Numbered from the stretch's first letter, positions 51,493-61,108 are shown. The stretch is 64,000 nt of DNA from Tatumella saanichensis (GCF_000439375.1 NZ_ATMI01000041.1:62001-126000), one strand, 5' to 3'. Notes: generated from the sequence alone by a model not told the origin. Numbers and translations are program-made.

Positions 51493-52833
51493 TTACTCTA
51501 CCAGTGGAGGCGTGGGAACAGGGGGCTGTTGCCGCGTGTGAGTAGGGCAGTCCGCCAGGGTTTTCTCTGGTTGCAAAAACATCATAGCTATCATGCTGCA
51601 CAGTGCGATACAGGCCGTCACAATAAACATCGAGTTATAGCCATAATGCTGCGCCAACCAGCCGGATAACATCGGTGATAAAATCGAGGACACATTGGCG
51701 ATAGCCAGGGTCATGCCACTGTAACTGCCAACCGTCGAGCGCGGCGTCACATCAATCACCACCGACCAGTAAACGTTATTCACCATCGCATTCATCGCAT
51801 TGCCTGCCGCCATCAATCCAACCACCGCAGCGGCTGACCCGGCCCAGGGGATAGCCATGAAACAGACAGCGGTCAGAAACAGGGCTAGCGCAGCGAAGGC
51901 GTTGCGGGCTATACGCAGGTCATTAAAACGTTTCAACAGGAAATCAGAGATCCGTCCCCCCAGCAATACGGTAAAGCAGGCACCGCTCCACGGGATCATC
52001 GCCACATACCACAGAGAGTGCAGGTCATAATGGAAACTGTCCTGCAGATATTTTGGCAGCCAGGTGGCGAGGGTGAAGGTGATATACAAAAAAGTGAAAT
52101 AACCCAGCGCGTTGCACACCAAGGTACGGTTAGTGAAAAAGTGCCACCAAGGTAACGGGCGGCTTGCTTCCAGTGGGGCTTTCTGGCCGCGGCTAATCAG
52201 TTGCTGCTCAGCCTCATTAACCCGGGGGTGCTGCTGTGGGGTATTGGTGTACAGTTTGGCAAAAACTAGCATCGCCGCCAGAGAAGCAATACCCAACACT
52301 ATAAACATAATGCGCCAGTCACCGGTCAATAGTAACAGCCCTACAGCGATAGGTGCGGTGAGCATTGCCCCCACTTGGGTACTGACTAAACCGATACTCA
52401 GCGCGAAACCGCGTTCATGGTCCGGTGCCCAAGCAGAAATGGTTTTATTCATCAGTGCATAGGCAGGACCTTCGGAAAAACCAAATAGGATGCGCAGGGT
52501 GGCGAAACCGAGGATCGCCGAGCCACCGAACATGGCAATACCCATGTCACCAGCCCAGGCGGTACCAATTTCAAACAACGACCAGCAGCTACCCGCCCAC
52601 AGCCAGATTTTACGGGTACCGTAGCGGTCAGCCAGAAAGCCGCCACACAGTGACCCGAACAGATAACCAAAGCCGAAATAGCCGAGCACCGCACCCAGTT
52701 GAATTTTATCGAGATGATATTCTTGGGCGATGGTATTGGCAGAAAACGATAAGGCACCGCGATCAATATAGTTGATCAGTGCAATCAGAAACATCAGTCC
52801 AAAGACCGTGTAGCGAGTCGTGGTTGCTTTCAT
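51493..52833 (-). CDS. MFS transporter, anion:cation symporter (ACS)-type
   Basis: 446-aa major facilitator protein with twelve membrane segments. The N-terminus LIALINYIDRGALSFSANTIAQEY, the loop ADRYGTRKIW (motif A) and SWAPDHERGFALSIG are typical of ACS-family carriers of hexuronates, galactonate or glucarate. The C-terminal tail is proline/threonine-rich. No catabolic genes accompany it, so the substrate cannot be inferred. A long upstream region separates it from the pseudogene behind. Confidence 0.86.
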   Translation of the reverse strand: MKATTTRYTVFGLMFLIALINYIDRGALSFSANTIAQEYHLDKIQLGAVLGYFGFGYLFGSLCGGFLADRYGTRKIWLWAGSCWSLFEIGTAWAGDMGIAMFGGSAILGFATLRILFGFSEGPAYALMNKTISAWAPDHERGFALSIGLVSTQVGAMLTAPIAVGLLLLTGDWRIMFIVLGIASLAAMLVFAKLYTNTPQQHPRVNEAEQQLISRGQKAPLEASRPLPWWHFFTNRTLVCNALGYFTFLYITFTLATWLPKYLQDSFHYDLHSLWYVAMIPWSGACFTVLLGGRISDFLLKRFNDLRIARNAFAALALFLTAVCFMAIPWAGSAAAVVGLMAAGNAMNAMVNNVYWSVVIDVTPRSTVGSYSGMTLAIANVSSILSPMLSGWLAQHYGYNSMFIVTACIALCSMIAMMFLQPEKTLADCPTHTRQQPPVPTPPLVE

Positions 52834-53390
52834 AGTGGCACTCCCTGGTAGGTAATACCCTAGACACGCAAGATCGGTGCCAGTCTGTGTGACCTTTCCC
52901 TGATTGGGTAATAGGGCATTGGCAGGGATCCCCCGCTGCAGAAAGTCATCTTCTGCACCAACAAGGCGTTACTCCGGGCCGTAACAGTGCAGATTATGAG
53001 TGATAACTATCATTCATACGGATTATCTATAAATGCCGTGATTGATGTCAGGCTAAGGGTCGTTATGGACTGCTAAGCGCCATTGTTTATTGGAATGACA
53101 AGGGGCCAGCACTTACTGGCAGTTAACCGAACGACTGTACAGGAGAGGTGTATTATTTTACATAGCGTCTAGTTTTTAATGGCTTATTAATAACCACCTT
53201 GAGTCGGGAGGGGAAGGGGGATCCGCATAAGTCAGCTGTTTGAGGTAAAGATTTGAAGAGTCATGTTTGCAATCACTATGTCTAACCGGACAACTGCTCA
53301 TGATGAAAACAGGCAAAGCCATAGAGCAGAGCGCCGCAAAGGATTAAAGAAATTAAATTACCGACAGCATTCACCTCACCCAAAAACAGC
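52834..53390. other. Non-coding stretch upstream of the MFS gene
   Basis: About 550 bases with no convincing gene. The part next to 52834 should hold the MFS promoter. A minus-strand open frame (53282-53524) ends in a hydrophobic run (NLISLILCGALLYGF) but overlaps the gldA relic and has no start signal, so I do not call it. Confidence 0.4.
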
Positions 53391-53781
53391 TTGATTAACA
53401 GTGACGAATGTATTTTGCCACGTGCCTTAGCGGCCCTGCGGACCGCTGGTTGTCGTGGACAAACGGAAAAATTCGGACGTGAATGCTGCCGCCGTAAGGT
53501 CAACCAGTTACAGACCTGCTTCACAGAATGGGTGCTAACGGATATTGCAATAAACCGTCACGAAACGGCCTGGGCTTGATGAGTTATGTTACCGGCTGTT
53601 GAGCGAAAACATTGAGGCGACCTTGGGCCTGAAAATCTTCAAAGAAGCCACATTGCGAGAAGTCGCCGGTACCGCCTGTGCGCCGGAAGACTCCATGAAT
53701 ATTATGCCGATGGAAATGACGGCAGACGATGTGTATAACGCCATGATGGCCGCTAATGAAATGGCCCATCGCCTGAAATAA
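53391..53781 (+). pseudogene. Glycerol dehydrogenase (gldA-like) remnant
   Basis: Two separated pieces read like GldA. An N-terminal part (53391-~53560) has EKFGRECCRRKVNQLQTCF, matching the EFGGECCRREI-type stretch before the NAD-binding loop. The C-terminal part (53578-53781) has LDELCYRLLSE and VAGTACAPEDSMNIMPMEMT then ADDVYNAMMAANE, matching the family end VAEAACAEGETIHNMP...VYAALLVADQ. The glycine-rich NAD loop and the metal-binding histidines are deleted, so it is inactive. Identification is from memory of the family pattern. Confidence 0.62.
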
Positions 53782-53798
53782 GCCTGTGTCCCCTCTGC

Positions 53799-54692
53799 TT
53801 AACGTTTTTGCCCACCGGATTTTAGCGAACGATTCAGGTCCTGAATGCGTTTCATCGATTTGAGGGTGCGCGGTGAATCTGAAGAGGCTACCGACAGTAT
53901 CAGCATTTCTAGACAGACCAGTACTGGGCCATGCAAGGGTATTTTGCCCTTTTCACCACCACGCGGTACCTGGACAACCACATCGGCAGCATTAGCAAAG
54001 GTCGACTCGGTGGCGTTGGTCAATAGGATCACCGGATTACCCAATCGCTTGGCTTCTGCTAAGGTCGTCATTCCTTCACGGTGAGCGGATTGTTGCGCCA
54101 TCATCAACAGGACATCACCACGTTGTAGGCCCAATAGCTGCTCTGCCAGCCCGATACCGGCCCGATTCAAGGGTTGACTGTCGATACCAATCCGCCGGAA
54201 CTGGCGTGCGGCATACTCTGCTAAAATGCCGGAGGCGTTAATGCCGAAGATGCCGACTTGGCGTGCATCCAATAGCAAGGCAACGGCTCTGGCCAGGGCA
54301 TCACGGTTTTGCGGAGTGGCTAAACTGTCACAGGTGCGGCGGTGCCCCTCCAGCACAAAATCAATACTGGAATTGATATCGCAACTCAGTGTCTGCAGAG
54401 TAGTGCTCATTTTATCGGCGGAAGTCATGACCGGCTCAAACCAGCTGTGCAGGGTTTTTTTCAGATCGCGTAACCCTGCAAAGCCTAAGCCCTGTACTGC
54501 ACGGATCACCGTTGCATCGGACGTGCCCGTGAGCGCGGCAATATCCAGTGCTGTCGAATCCAGCACCCGCTGACGGTTGTCATTAATATACCAAGCCACT
54601 GTCTGCAAACCGGCTGGCAGCTGTGCTACCCGGTTACGTAGCCGTTCTCCGTATACATCTACCCGATAACGGTTCTTGTCAGAAATTGTCAT
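53799..54692 (-). CDS. RpiR/MurR-family regulator linked to the siderophore importer
   Basis: 297-aa regulator. N-terminal HTH_6 domain (residues ~20-95; ALTGTSDATVIRAVQGLGFAG) and C-terminal SIS domain (residues ~130-260; VGIFGINASGILAEYAARQF, LMMAQQSAHREGMTTLAEAK). SIS domains usually bind sugar phosphates. It is the last gene of the iron-uptake operon and overlaps the binding-protein gene by four bases. That ties a phosphosugar-type regulator to siderophore uptake, which is unusual. Confidence 0.85.
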   Translation of the reverse strand: MTISDKNRYRVDVYGERLRNRVAQLPAGLQTVAWYINDNRQRVLDSTALDIAALTGTSDATVIRAVQGLGFAGLRDLKKTLHSWFEPVMTSADKMSTTLQTLSCDINSSIDFVLEGHRRTCDSLATPQNRDALARAVALLLDARQVGIFGINASGILAEYAARQFRRIGIDSQPLNRAGIGLAEQLLGLQRGDVLLMMAQQSAHREGMTTLAEAKRLGNPVILLTNATESTFANAADVVVQVPRGGEKGKIPLHGPVLVCLEMLILSVASSDSPRTLKSMKRIQDLNRSLKSGGQKR

Positions 54693-55651
54693 TGCTGAGG
54701 GCCTTCTGCCGTTGGCGGTAGACTGAGTCCGGCCAGTTGCGTCTGTACCACTGATACCATCAGGCTCATGGCCGCAAATGAGTTGGAGATGGCTTCTTCA
54801 CGGGAAACCATTACATAGTGTCCTTGGCGGCAGGCACGGAGAAACTGGCACCAGCCGGGCATAACCGCATTCATGGCCGCTATCTCATCAGCAGGTTGAC
54901 CGCCGTTATCGCCACGCCATGTATCAAAAATGAGGTCGGCGTCCAGATCAGGCAGCCGTTCAGCGCTCACCGTCAAGCGGCCATCTTCTGGAATATTTTC
55001 AATCAACGCTGGGAAATGAAAGCCTGCATCCCGCAACACTTTACCGAGTGCGTGATAACTGTGCATCAGGGCGATTTTGCCATTACTGGCCTGTAGCACT
55101 GAAACCGTCACCGTACGACCGGCCAGAGTATTCTTTAATTGTTGGATTTGTGCCTGATAGCGGGCCTGTAGCAGTGCCAATTGGGCCTGGTGGCCGGTCA
55201 GCGTTGCTAGACGGCTATAGATGCGCGGCGCGCCGCCTTTAAGGTGGTCAATACTGACGGTTGGCGCTATTTTCTCCAGTTGTGCCACATCGGCACTACG
55301 CCCGGGGGAGGTGATGATCAGATCAGGTTTCAGTGTCGCCACCTTTTCGATATCGATGTCAGCACTGCCAATAAAAGCCATACCAGTATTGTCATAATCC
55401 ATACCGGTCAGCAGTCGCGCAGAGCGTAGAGTATGTTGTCCATTTGCCAGGGTGCGTCCGTGACTGCCCACCGGTACAACCCCCAGTTCCAGTAACGGAA
55501 TGGTAATGTCCAGATCATGCAGGGAAACGATTCGTTGCGGATGAAGGGGAACAGCAACGGTACGACCAAGGTCATCGGTGAAATTCTGGGTATCTGGCGC
55601 TGCGAGCGCGCAGCCACTGAGTAGCAGTAACAGTAAAGTAACAAGACGCAT
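54689..55651 (-). CDS. Iron-siderophore ABC transporter periplasmic binding protein
   Basis: Cluster-III (FecB/FepB-type) binding protein, 320 aa. Signal peptide at residues ~1-18 (RLVTLLLLLLSGCALA; a lipobox-like SGC is also possible). The mature part has DDLGRTVAVPLHPQRIVSLHD, LKPDLIITS and DLDADLIFDTW. The frame also opens with GTG at 55663; the ATG at 55651 has GAGAG at a better distance and starts right at the signal sequence. Captures the ferric siderophore in the periplasm and hands it to the two FecCD permeases encoded upstream. Confidence 0.9.
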   Translation of the reverse strand: MRLVTLLLLLLSGCALAAPDTQNFTDDLGRTVAVPLHPQRIVSLHDLDITIPLLELGVVPVGSHGRTLANGQHTLRSARLLTGMDYDNTGMAFIGSADIDIEKVATLKPDLIITSPGRSADVAQLEKIAPTVSIDHLKGGAPRIYSRLATLTGHQAQLALLQARYQAQIQQLKNTLAGRTVTVSVLQASNGKIALMHSYHALGKVLRDAGFHFPALIENIPEDGRLTVSAERLPDLDADLIFDTWRGDNGGQPADEIAAMNAVMPGWCQFLRACRQGHYVMVSREEAISNSFAAMSLMVSVVQTQLAGLSLPPTAEGPQQ

Positions 55652-55666
55652 AGACACTCTCACAGG

Positions 55667-56719
55667 TCAGAATCTGTCTCGGCGATGCCAGAGCAGGATC
55701 AGGAAAAATGGGCCGCCCGCTAGGGCGATAATGATTCCGGCAGGTAACTGTAATGGCGCGAAAGCTAGCCTGCCGACGGTATCTGCCAGTAATACCAATA
55801 GCGCACCACAGAGGGCGCTGCCGGTCAGTTGTGCGGCTTGGCCCCCACCAAACAGCATCCGTGATAGATGGGGGGCTATCAGACCGACAAAGCCGATACT
55901 GCCGGCGCAGGAAACGCAGGTAGCGGTCAGGACCACCGGCGCGATAAAACGCGCTAATGTCAGTCGTGACAATCGGATACCCAGCCCAGTTGCCACCGGT
56001 GTGCCAAGCATGGCAATATCCGCTGCTCGGGCAGTGATAAACAGAAGTGCCATCGCAGGGATCCCCCAGCATAACGCCATGACCAGCATTGGCCAGCCCG
56101 CGGTATTGAGGCTGCCAGCCATCCATAGCATCACTGTTTGGACTTGGCGAACGTCGGCAGTCGTCATAAACATGGCGATCAGTGCCGCAAAGATCCACGA
56201 AATACCGATGCCGGTGAAAATAAAGCGAGGTCGCGAGAAATCGCGAGCAATGGCGACCACCAATAATGCCACTAGCAGGCCACCCGCCATGCCAACCACC
56301 GGCTGCCACCATAGGCTGATGGCCGGAAAAAACAGGATCTGTGTCAGCACCAGAATACCAGCGCCTTCTTTCACCCCAAGCAGACCTGGGTCAGCTAGGC
56401 CGTTTCTGGTGACCGATTGCATTGCTGCGCCGGCCATTCCGAGTAGCGCACCGATAACGATTGCCATACACACTCTCGGAAGGCGAATTTCTCGAATAAT
56501 ACGCAATGCAGGGTCGCTGCTGCTGTCTGGTATCAATAGCGCCCGTGTCACAGATGAAGCCGGTACCGGCAGGCTACCGTGGCCGAGGCCAACTATCAGC
56601 AACAGTATCAGCGCTATCACGCAGAGGGCAAAACGGGCCAGTAAAGCCGGTCGCAGCAGCAGTGAGTAGTGGTGTAAACGCAGGGCACGCCAGCCATTGC
56701 TTTGCAGTAATTGCTTCAT
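55667..56719 (-). CDS. Iron-siderophore ABC transporter permease (FecCD family), second subunit
   Basis: FecCD-family permease, 350 aa, with about nine or ten membrane helices. REIRLPRVCMAIVIGALLGMAGAAMQS and GSIGFVGLIAPHLSRMLFGG are the family signatures, the latter containing the coupling helix that contacts the ATPase. Forms a heterodimer with the next permease. Four-base overlap with it. Confidence 0.93.
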   Translation of the reverse strand: MKQLLQSNGWRALRLHHYSLLLRPALLARFALCVIALILLLIVGLGHGSLPVPASSVTRALLIPDSSSDPALRIIREIRLPRVCMAIVIGALLGMAGAAMQSVTRNGLADPGLLGVKEGAGILVLTQILFFPAISLWWQPVVGMAGGLLVALLVVAIARDFSRPRFIFTGIGISWIFAALIAMFMTTADVRQVQTVMLWMAGSLNTAGWPMLVMALCWGIPAMALLFITARAADIAMLGTPVATGLGIRLSRLTLARFIAPVVLTATCVSCAGSIGFVGLIAPHLSRMLFGGGQAAQLTGSALCGALLVLLADTVGRLAFAPLQLPAGIIIALAGGPFFLILLWHRRDRF

Positions 56720-57732
56720 TTAAACACCTTCGCGGCGAGAAGGATAAACAGCGGAGCCCCGGCTAAGGCAGTCATAATTCCGGTCGCCACCACCTGCGGA
56801 GCCAGCAGAGTTCTCGCCGCGATATCTGCCATTAGCATAATGAGGCCACCGATCAGCGCACAGCACGGCAGTGAAAAACGCAGGTCATCGCTAACCAAAC
56901 GGCGGACAATAGCAGGGACAATCAGCCCTACAAACCCAATAGGTCCTGCGACAGAGACAGCGGCACCGCTCAGCAGGGCGATAGCGACAATGGTCAGCAT
57001 CCGTGTGCGGCGAAGATTAACGCCTAAACCCACTGCTATGCGGTCGCCGAGGGCCAAGGTGTTCAATGACGGCGCTTGGCTTATGCCCAGTAGAGTCGCC
57101 CCAGCAGCGAGGGCGCTTGCGGTGGCGATCACCGGCCAGCTCAGTGCCGATAGGTCACCGGTCAGCCAGGTACGGATTTCAATCATGGTTTGCTCATCCA
57201 ATAGCAGTACTGTCGCGGTCAGAGATGAAGCAAAGGCTGACAGCGCTACGCCACACAGGGTGACCTTTACCACTGTCAGCCCATTGCGTCCGGCTGAAGA
57301 AAAAGTAATCACCAAACTGAACAGGATAGCTGCTCCGCAAGCGGCTACCAGTGGGCGCAATTCCGGGGAACTGACCCAGTGACCAAAAGTGGTGCAGAGT
57401 ACGACAGCCAGGGCTGCACCAGCATTTAGTCCCAGAATATGCGGCTCAGCAAGCGGGTTGCGGATCACTGACTGCAATAACGCGCCAGCAATCCCCAAGG
57501 CTGCCCCGACCAGCAACGCCGCGACGACCCTGATCAGCCGTAGATTAACGATAATATGGTGACTAAACAGGGTAGGCTGATAGTCGGTCAGTGCCTGAAA
57601 CACGGTTACCGGTGCAATAAAGCGCGCACCGACCGCAAGATCGCCGATCGCGGCGATCAGCACTAGCGTGAGTAACACTAGTAGTAGCGGGATAAAGCGC
57701 TGTCCTGAGCGGCCTGGTTTCAGCGTGGGCAT
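56716..57732 (-). CDS. Iron-siderophore ABC transporter permease (FecCD family), first subunit
   Basis: FecCD-family permease, 338 aa. NLRLIRVVAALLVGAALGIAGALLQS, NPLAEPHILGLNAGAALAVVL and GPIGFVGLIVPAIVRRLV are present. The overlap of 13 bases with the ATPase gene suggests coupled translation. Two separate permease genes (not a fused FhuB) put this system with FecCD/FepDG-type importers. Confidence 0.93.
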   Translation of the reverse strand: MPTLKPGRSGQRFIPLLLVLLTLVLIAAIGDLAVGARFIAPVTVFQALTDYQPTLFSHHIIVNLRLIRVVAALLVGAALGIAGALLQSVIRNPLAEPHILGLNAGAALAVVLCTTFGHWVSSPELRPLVAACGAAILFSLVITFSSAGRNGLTVVKVTLCGVALSAFASSLTATVLLLDEQTMIEIRTWLTGDLSALSWPVIATASALAAGATLLGISQAPSLNTLALGDRIAVGLGVNLRRTRMLTIVAIALLSGAAVSVAGPIGFVGLIVPAIVRRLVSDDLRFSLPCCALIGGLIMLMADIAARTLLAPQVVATGIMTALAGAPLFILLAAKVFK

Positions 57733-58586
57733 ACTGACTGAGTCTCTTTGGGCGGAAATGGCAGGAAAAAGGGTTTGCCGGTATGTGGGTTAACCATCAT
57801 TTGCACATCTAAATCGAACACTGAATGCATCAGTTGTGGTGTACAGTCGGCGGTATCGTCGAGCACCGCAGCCAGTTCCCCTTGCTTGATAAACACTAAG
57901 CGATCCGCATAGTTCATCGCGAAATTGACATCATGCAGCACCATAATCACTGTACGCTGATGATAGCGGGTTAGGTCACGTAGCAGCTCCAAGATCTCTA
58001 CCTGGTAGCGTACATCAAGGAAGGTGGTGGGTTCGTCCAGCAAGATCAGCGGCGTTTGCTGAGCCAAGGTCATGGCAATCCAGCAACGCTGACGTTGACC
58101 ACCTGAAAGGGTCTCTACGGCTAAGTGAGCCAGTTGCTCTGTACCAGTGAGACGCATCGCTTCTGCTACGGCCAGTTCATCGGCGTCTGACCACTGACGC
58201 ATAAACCCCTGCCAGGGATAACGCCCACGAGAGATCAATTCCAGTACCGTCAAGCCCTCTGGCAGTAAAGGACTTTGCGGCAAGATCCCAAGCTGACGAG
58301 CAACCTGTCGGGTCGGCTGCTGATGAATAGCTTTGCCGTCGAGGATCACTTGACCTGACAGCGGTGAAAGCATTCGCGACAGGGTATTTAGCAGCGTCGA
58401 TTTTCCTGAGCCGTTAGCACCGCATAAAATAGTCATTTTTTCTGTTGGGATGCTGAGGGAAATTTCCCCAGTCACCGGATGTTGCGGATAGCCAGCCCGT
58501 ACCCTATCGAGCTGTAATCGCGAAGAGGCGGTAAGATTTTGTGTCGGGGTCAGTGGCAACTGTGCAGCGTCTGACGGAGATTTCAT
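57720..58586 (-). CDS. Iron-siderophore ABC transporter ATPase
   Basis: FecE/FepC-type ATPase, 288 aa from the chosen start. Walker A GANGSGKST, Q-loop GILPQSPLLPEGLTV, signature LSGGQRQR, Walker B LILLDEPTTFLD and switch His in VLHDVNFAMNYADR. The open frame begins at 58703, but the upstream part crosses the Fur-box-like site. Starts at 58586 (MKSPSDAAQ) or 58598 (MGTIM) are more likely. First gene of the operon of ATPase, two permeases, binding protein and RpiR regulator. Confidence 0.92.
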   Translation of the reverse strand: MKSPSDAAQLPLTPTQNLTASSRLQLDRVRAGYPQHPVTGEISLSIPTEKMTILCGANGSGKSTLLNTLSRMLSPLSGQVILDGKAIHQQPTRQVARQLGILPQSPLLPEGLTVLELISRGRYPWQGFMRQWSDADELAVAEAMRLTGTEQLAHLAVETLSGGQRQRCWIAMTLAQQTPLILLDEPTTFLDVRYQVEILELLRDLTRYHQRTVIMVLHDVNFAMNYADRLVFIKQGELAAVLDDTADCTPQLMHSVFDLDVQMMVNPHTGKPFFLPFPPKETQSVCPR

Positions 58587-58610
58587 GATTGTGCCCATAC
58601 GATTACAAAT

Positions 58611-58629
58611 AATAATCAATATCATTATC
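58611..58629. promoter_or_regulatory. Fur-box-like site of the siderophore ABC operon
   Basis: AATAATCAATATCATTATC matches 15 of 19 positions of the Fur consensus (GATAATGATAATCATTATC), counted by eye. It lies 25 bases upstream of the chosen ATPase start, a position suited to iron-dependent repression. Confidence 0.72.
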
Positions 58630-58975
58630 TTTTGATAATTTTCACCGCTGTGGCTGTAGTAGTCAAGGGGAAACTTATTGTCTGACAGCGATCTCTGTAA
58701 CATCCTGAAATGGCATGTCGTGTCGATGATATTGTTTTAACTTATTGTATTTAATTAATATTATATTTTTATTTGGTGGTTTTAGTAAATGATTGCTTGT
58801 AGTGATCATTTAATTAATTCAGTTTACTACTACACATGTTTATGATTGAATGATTCTCAATAACATTACTATTCGTGTTTCTGCTGGTTTTATGACCGCT
58901 GGAACACTGCGCAGCGGGCGGACTCTGTGGGCAGAGAAGCCGCTGTGACTTCTGGGTTGAGGATCATTTTTAGAC
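58630..58975. other. AT-rich divergent control region
   Basis: Intergenic DNA between the ABC operon and the TonB receptor gene. No gene seen. Markedly AT-rich from about 58730 to 58870, consistent with two back-to-back iron-regulated promoters. Confidence 0.6.
58846..58864. promoter_or_regulatory. Weaker Fur-box-like site upstream of the TonB receptor
   Basis: TTGAATGATTCTCAATAAC; its reverse complement matches about 13 of 19 Fur consensus positions including the core AATCATT. Located 112 bases before the receptor start. Confidence 0.45.
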
Positions 58976-61108
58976 ATGACGATACACACGCATTTTTTCC
59001 GGCGATCTGCCGTTGCCCGTCAGCTTATATTGGCGTTGTATGGCACCAGTTGGCTATGGGCTAGCGGTTTAATGGCCGCAGAAATCCCTGATACTTTGAC
59101 CGTGACGGCCAACGATCAGGCTTCACCGGAAAACAGTTATACGGCACCTACCACCAGTATCGGCAGCCGGACGGAGACCTCACGCCTTGAGGAGACACAG
59201 TCAATCAGTGTCGTAACGCCACGCCAGCTCAGCGACTACCAAGTCAGTGACTTGTCGGACGCCATGCGCTTCGTCAGTGGCGTTGCGCAAGGTAATACCT
59301 TGGCAGGTACCGAGGATGGCATTATGCGTCGGGGATTCGGCAGTAACTCGGATGGTTCTGTGTACCGCGATGGGATCCGCAGTAGCCAGGGGCTTAACCT
59401 GGATGCCACCACCGAACGAGTGGAAGTGCTGAAAGGCTCAGCTTCGTTACTATACGGGATCCAAAACCCAGGCGGAGTCATCAATATTGTCAGCAAAAAG
59501 CCACAATATCAGTGGAGCACTAAAGCGTTTGGTCACTACAACAGCACCGGTGGTGGGGCCGGGGGTATTGATGTTACTGGCCCACTTGGCAATGGCTTCG
59601 CATTTCGTCTGATTGCCGAAAAACAGGCACAGAATTACTGGCGCGGCTTCGGTAATGATAAACATAATCTGATAGCGCCCTCTTTGCAATGGATCGGTGA
59701 GCGTTCCAGCGTGGATATCAGCTATGAGAGTTTTGCTTATGATATACCTTACGACCGCGGTACTGCCTTTATTGACGGAAAACCGGTTGATATCGGCTAT
59801 AAAACACGGCTGGATGATTACACCAACCATGCTTGGGGGCGTAATCAGACCTTTAGCAGTCACTGGGAATATCAGTTCAATGATACTTGGACTTCCAAGG
59901 TCAGCGTCGGCATGAATCAACGCCGCTACAGTAATAACGAAGTACGTGTGACCGCGATTAATCCGCTCACCGGGGCAGTCACGCGCCGTGCCGATGCCAA
60001 CCGCGGTTATAACCATAAGACCAAATATATTGCTTGGGATATTAGTGGAACGCCAGAACTGTGGGGGATGACCCATAATCTACTAGTGGGTACCGATTAT
60101 GAAATGAATCAGACCTATCGTGCCCATGCGTATACCGGTAAAACCAATAAGCAGTTTACCCTCGATAACCCGGTTTATGGGATGACGCCTATCACTGATA
60201 GCACCACCGAGAAAACCGCGCAGGCTAATCAGCTCAACCGTATCCACAGCCGTTCGGTTTATGCGAAAGACAGTATTGATTTGACCTCTCGCTGGACGCT
60301 GGTGGCCGGTGGTCGCTACCAGCATTATGAGCAACGCGAATCGACAGGCTTTGATCCGGTCAGCGAGAAATATAATGATATCGGTAATAAGTTTTTACCG
60401 CAGGCTGGCCTTATTTATAAATTGACACCAGACCTCTCACTGTACGGCAGCGTCAGTAAATCCTTCACGCCGTCAACCAGTGTGGATGATAACGGTCAGG
60501 TGGGAAAACCAGAACAGGGCACCACTTGGGAGACCGGCAGCAAATGGCAACTTTCACCATCGTTATTTGCCAGTTTGGCTCTCTATAATATTGAAGAACG
60601 AGATATTTCCCTGTCGTTGAACGGTAATAACTATGCGGTGGCTAAAGCTCGCTCTCGCGGGGTAGAAGCAGAAGTAAACGGTGAGGTAGGTCACGGCTGG
60701 GCGTTAAGTGCGAACTACAGTTACAATCAGGCAGTGATCACCGACGATCAAAATAACGCGGACAATAACGGCAACCGTTTACAGAATGCGCCTCGGCACT
60801 CTGGTGCGCTGTACGTAAGTCATCAGGTTCCGGTTTGGTTTGTTCCGGGAGAAGTACGCGCAGGTGGCGGTGTTCGCTATGTTGGCAGCCGTGCGGGTGA
60901 TCCGGACAACAGCTTCTCATTACCGTCTTACACCGTGGCTGATGCCTTTATTGCTTGGGATAATCAGTTACTCGGTAAGAAAACTCGTTTACAACTCAAC
61001 GTCAACAACTTGTTTAATAAACAGTATTACACCTCAAGTGGCGGAAACCTGCGGGTGGCGGAAGGGGAAAGCCTTAATGCCGTGGTCAGTGCCAGTGTAG
61101 AGTTTTGA
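58976..61108 (+). CDS. TonB-dependent siderophore receptor
   Basis: Outer-membrane gated barrel, 710 aa. Signal peptide to about residue 35 (SGLMAA), TonB box DTLTVTA at 39-45 and plug domain at ~60-180 (SISVVTPRQL, RRGFGSNSDGSVYRDGIR, VEVLKGSASLLYG, NPGGVINIVSKKP). A 22-strand barrel ends in a terminal Phe (SASVEF). The plug closely follows the FhuA/FoxA/ferrioxamine-type receptors; the ligand is not visible. Divergent from the matching ABC importer. Confidence 0.94.
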   Translation: MTIHTHFFRRSAVARQLILALYGTSWLWASGLMAAEIPDTLTVTANDQASPENSYTAPTTSIGSRTETSRLEETQSISVVTPRQLSDYQVSDLSDAMRFVSGVAQGNTLAGTEDGIMRRGFGSNSDGSVYRDGIRSSQGLNLDATTERVEVLKGSASLLYGIQNPGGVINIVSKKPQYQWSTKAFGHYNSTGGGAGGIDVTGPLGNGFAFRLIAEKQAQNYWRGFGNDKHNLIAPSLQWIGERSSVDISYESFAYDIPYDRGTAFIDGKPVDIGYKTRLDDYTNHAWGRNQTFSSHWEYQFNDTWTSKVSVGMNQRRYSNNEVRVTAINPLTGAVTRRADANRGYNHKTKYIAWDISGTPELWGMTHNLLVGTDYEMNQTYRAHAYTGKTNKQFTLDNPVYGMTPITDSTTEKTAQANQLNRIHSRSVYAKDSIDLTSRWTLVAGGRYQHYEQRESTGFDPVSEKYNDIGNKFLPQAGLIYKLTPDLSLYGSVSKSFTPSTSVDDNGQVGKPEQGTTWETGSKWQLSPSLFASLALYNIEERDISLSLNGNNYAVAKARSRGVEAEVNGEVGHGWALSANYSYNQAVITDDQNNADNNGNRLQNAPRHSGALYVSHQVPVWFVPGEVRAGGGVRYVGSRAGDPDNSFSLPSYTVADAFIAWDNQLLGKKTRLQLNVNNLFNKQYYTSSGGNLRVAEGESLNAVVSASVEF

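Noticed and set aside
53282-53524. 80-codon minus-strand ORF with a hydrophobic C-terminus
   Set aside because: Overlaps the gldA-like remnant on the other strand and lacks an initiation signal; the hydrophobic run alone is not enough.
55572-57382. Long open frames on both strands (e.g. 55578-56669 plus, 55572-56312 minus) over the permease genes
   Set aside because: Shadows of GC-rich transporter genes: the permease frames carry full FecCD signatures and overlap their neighbours by the usual four bases.
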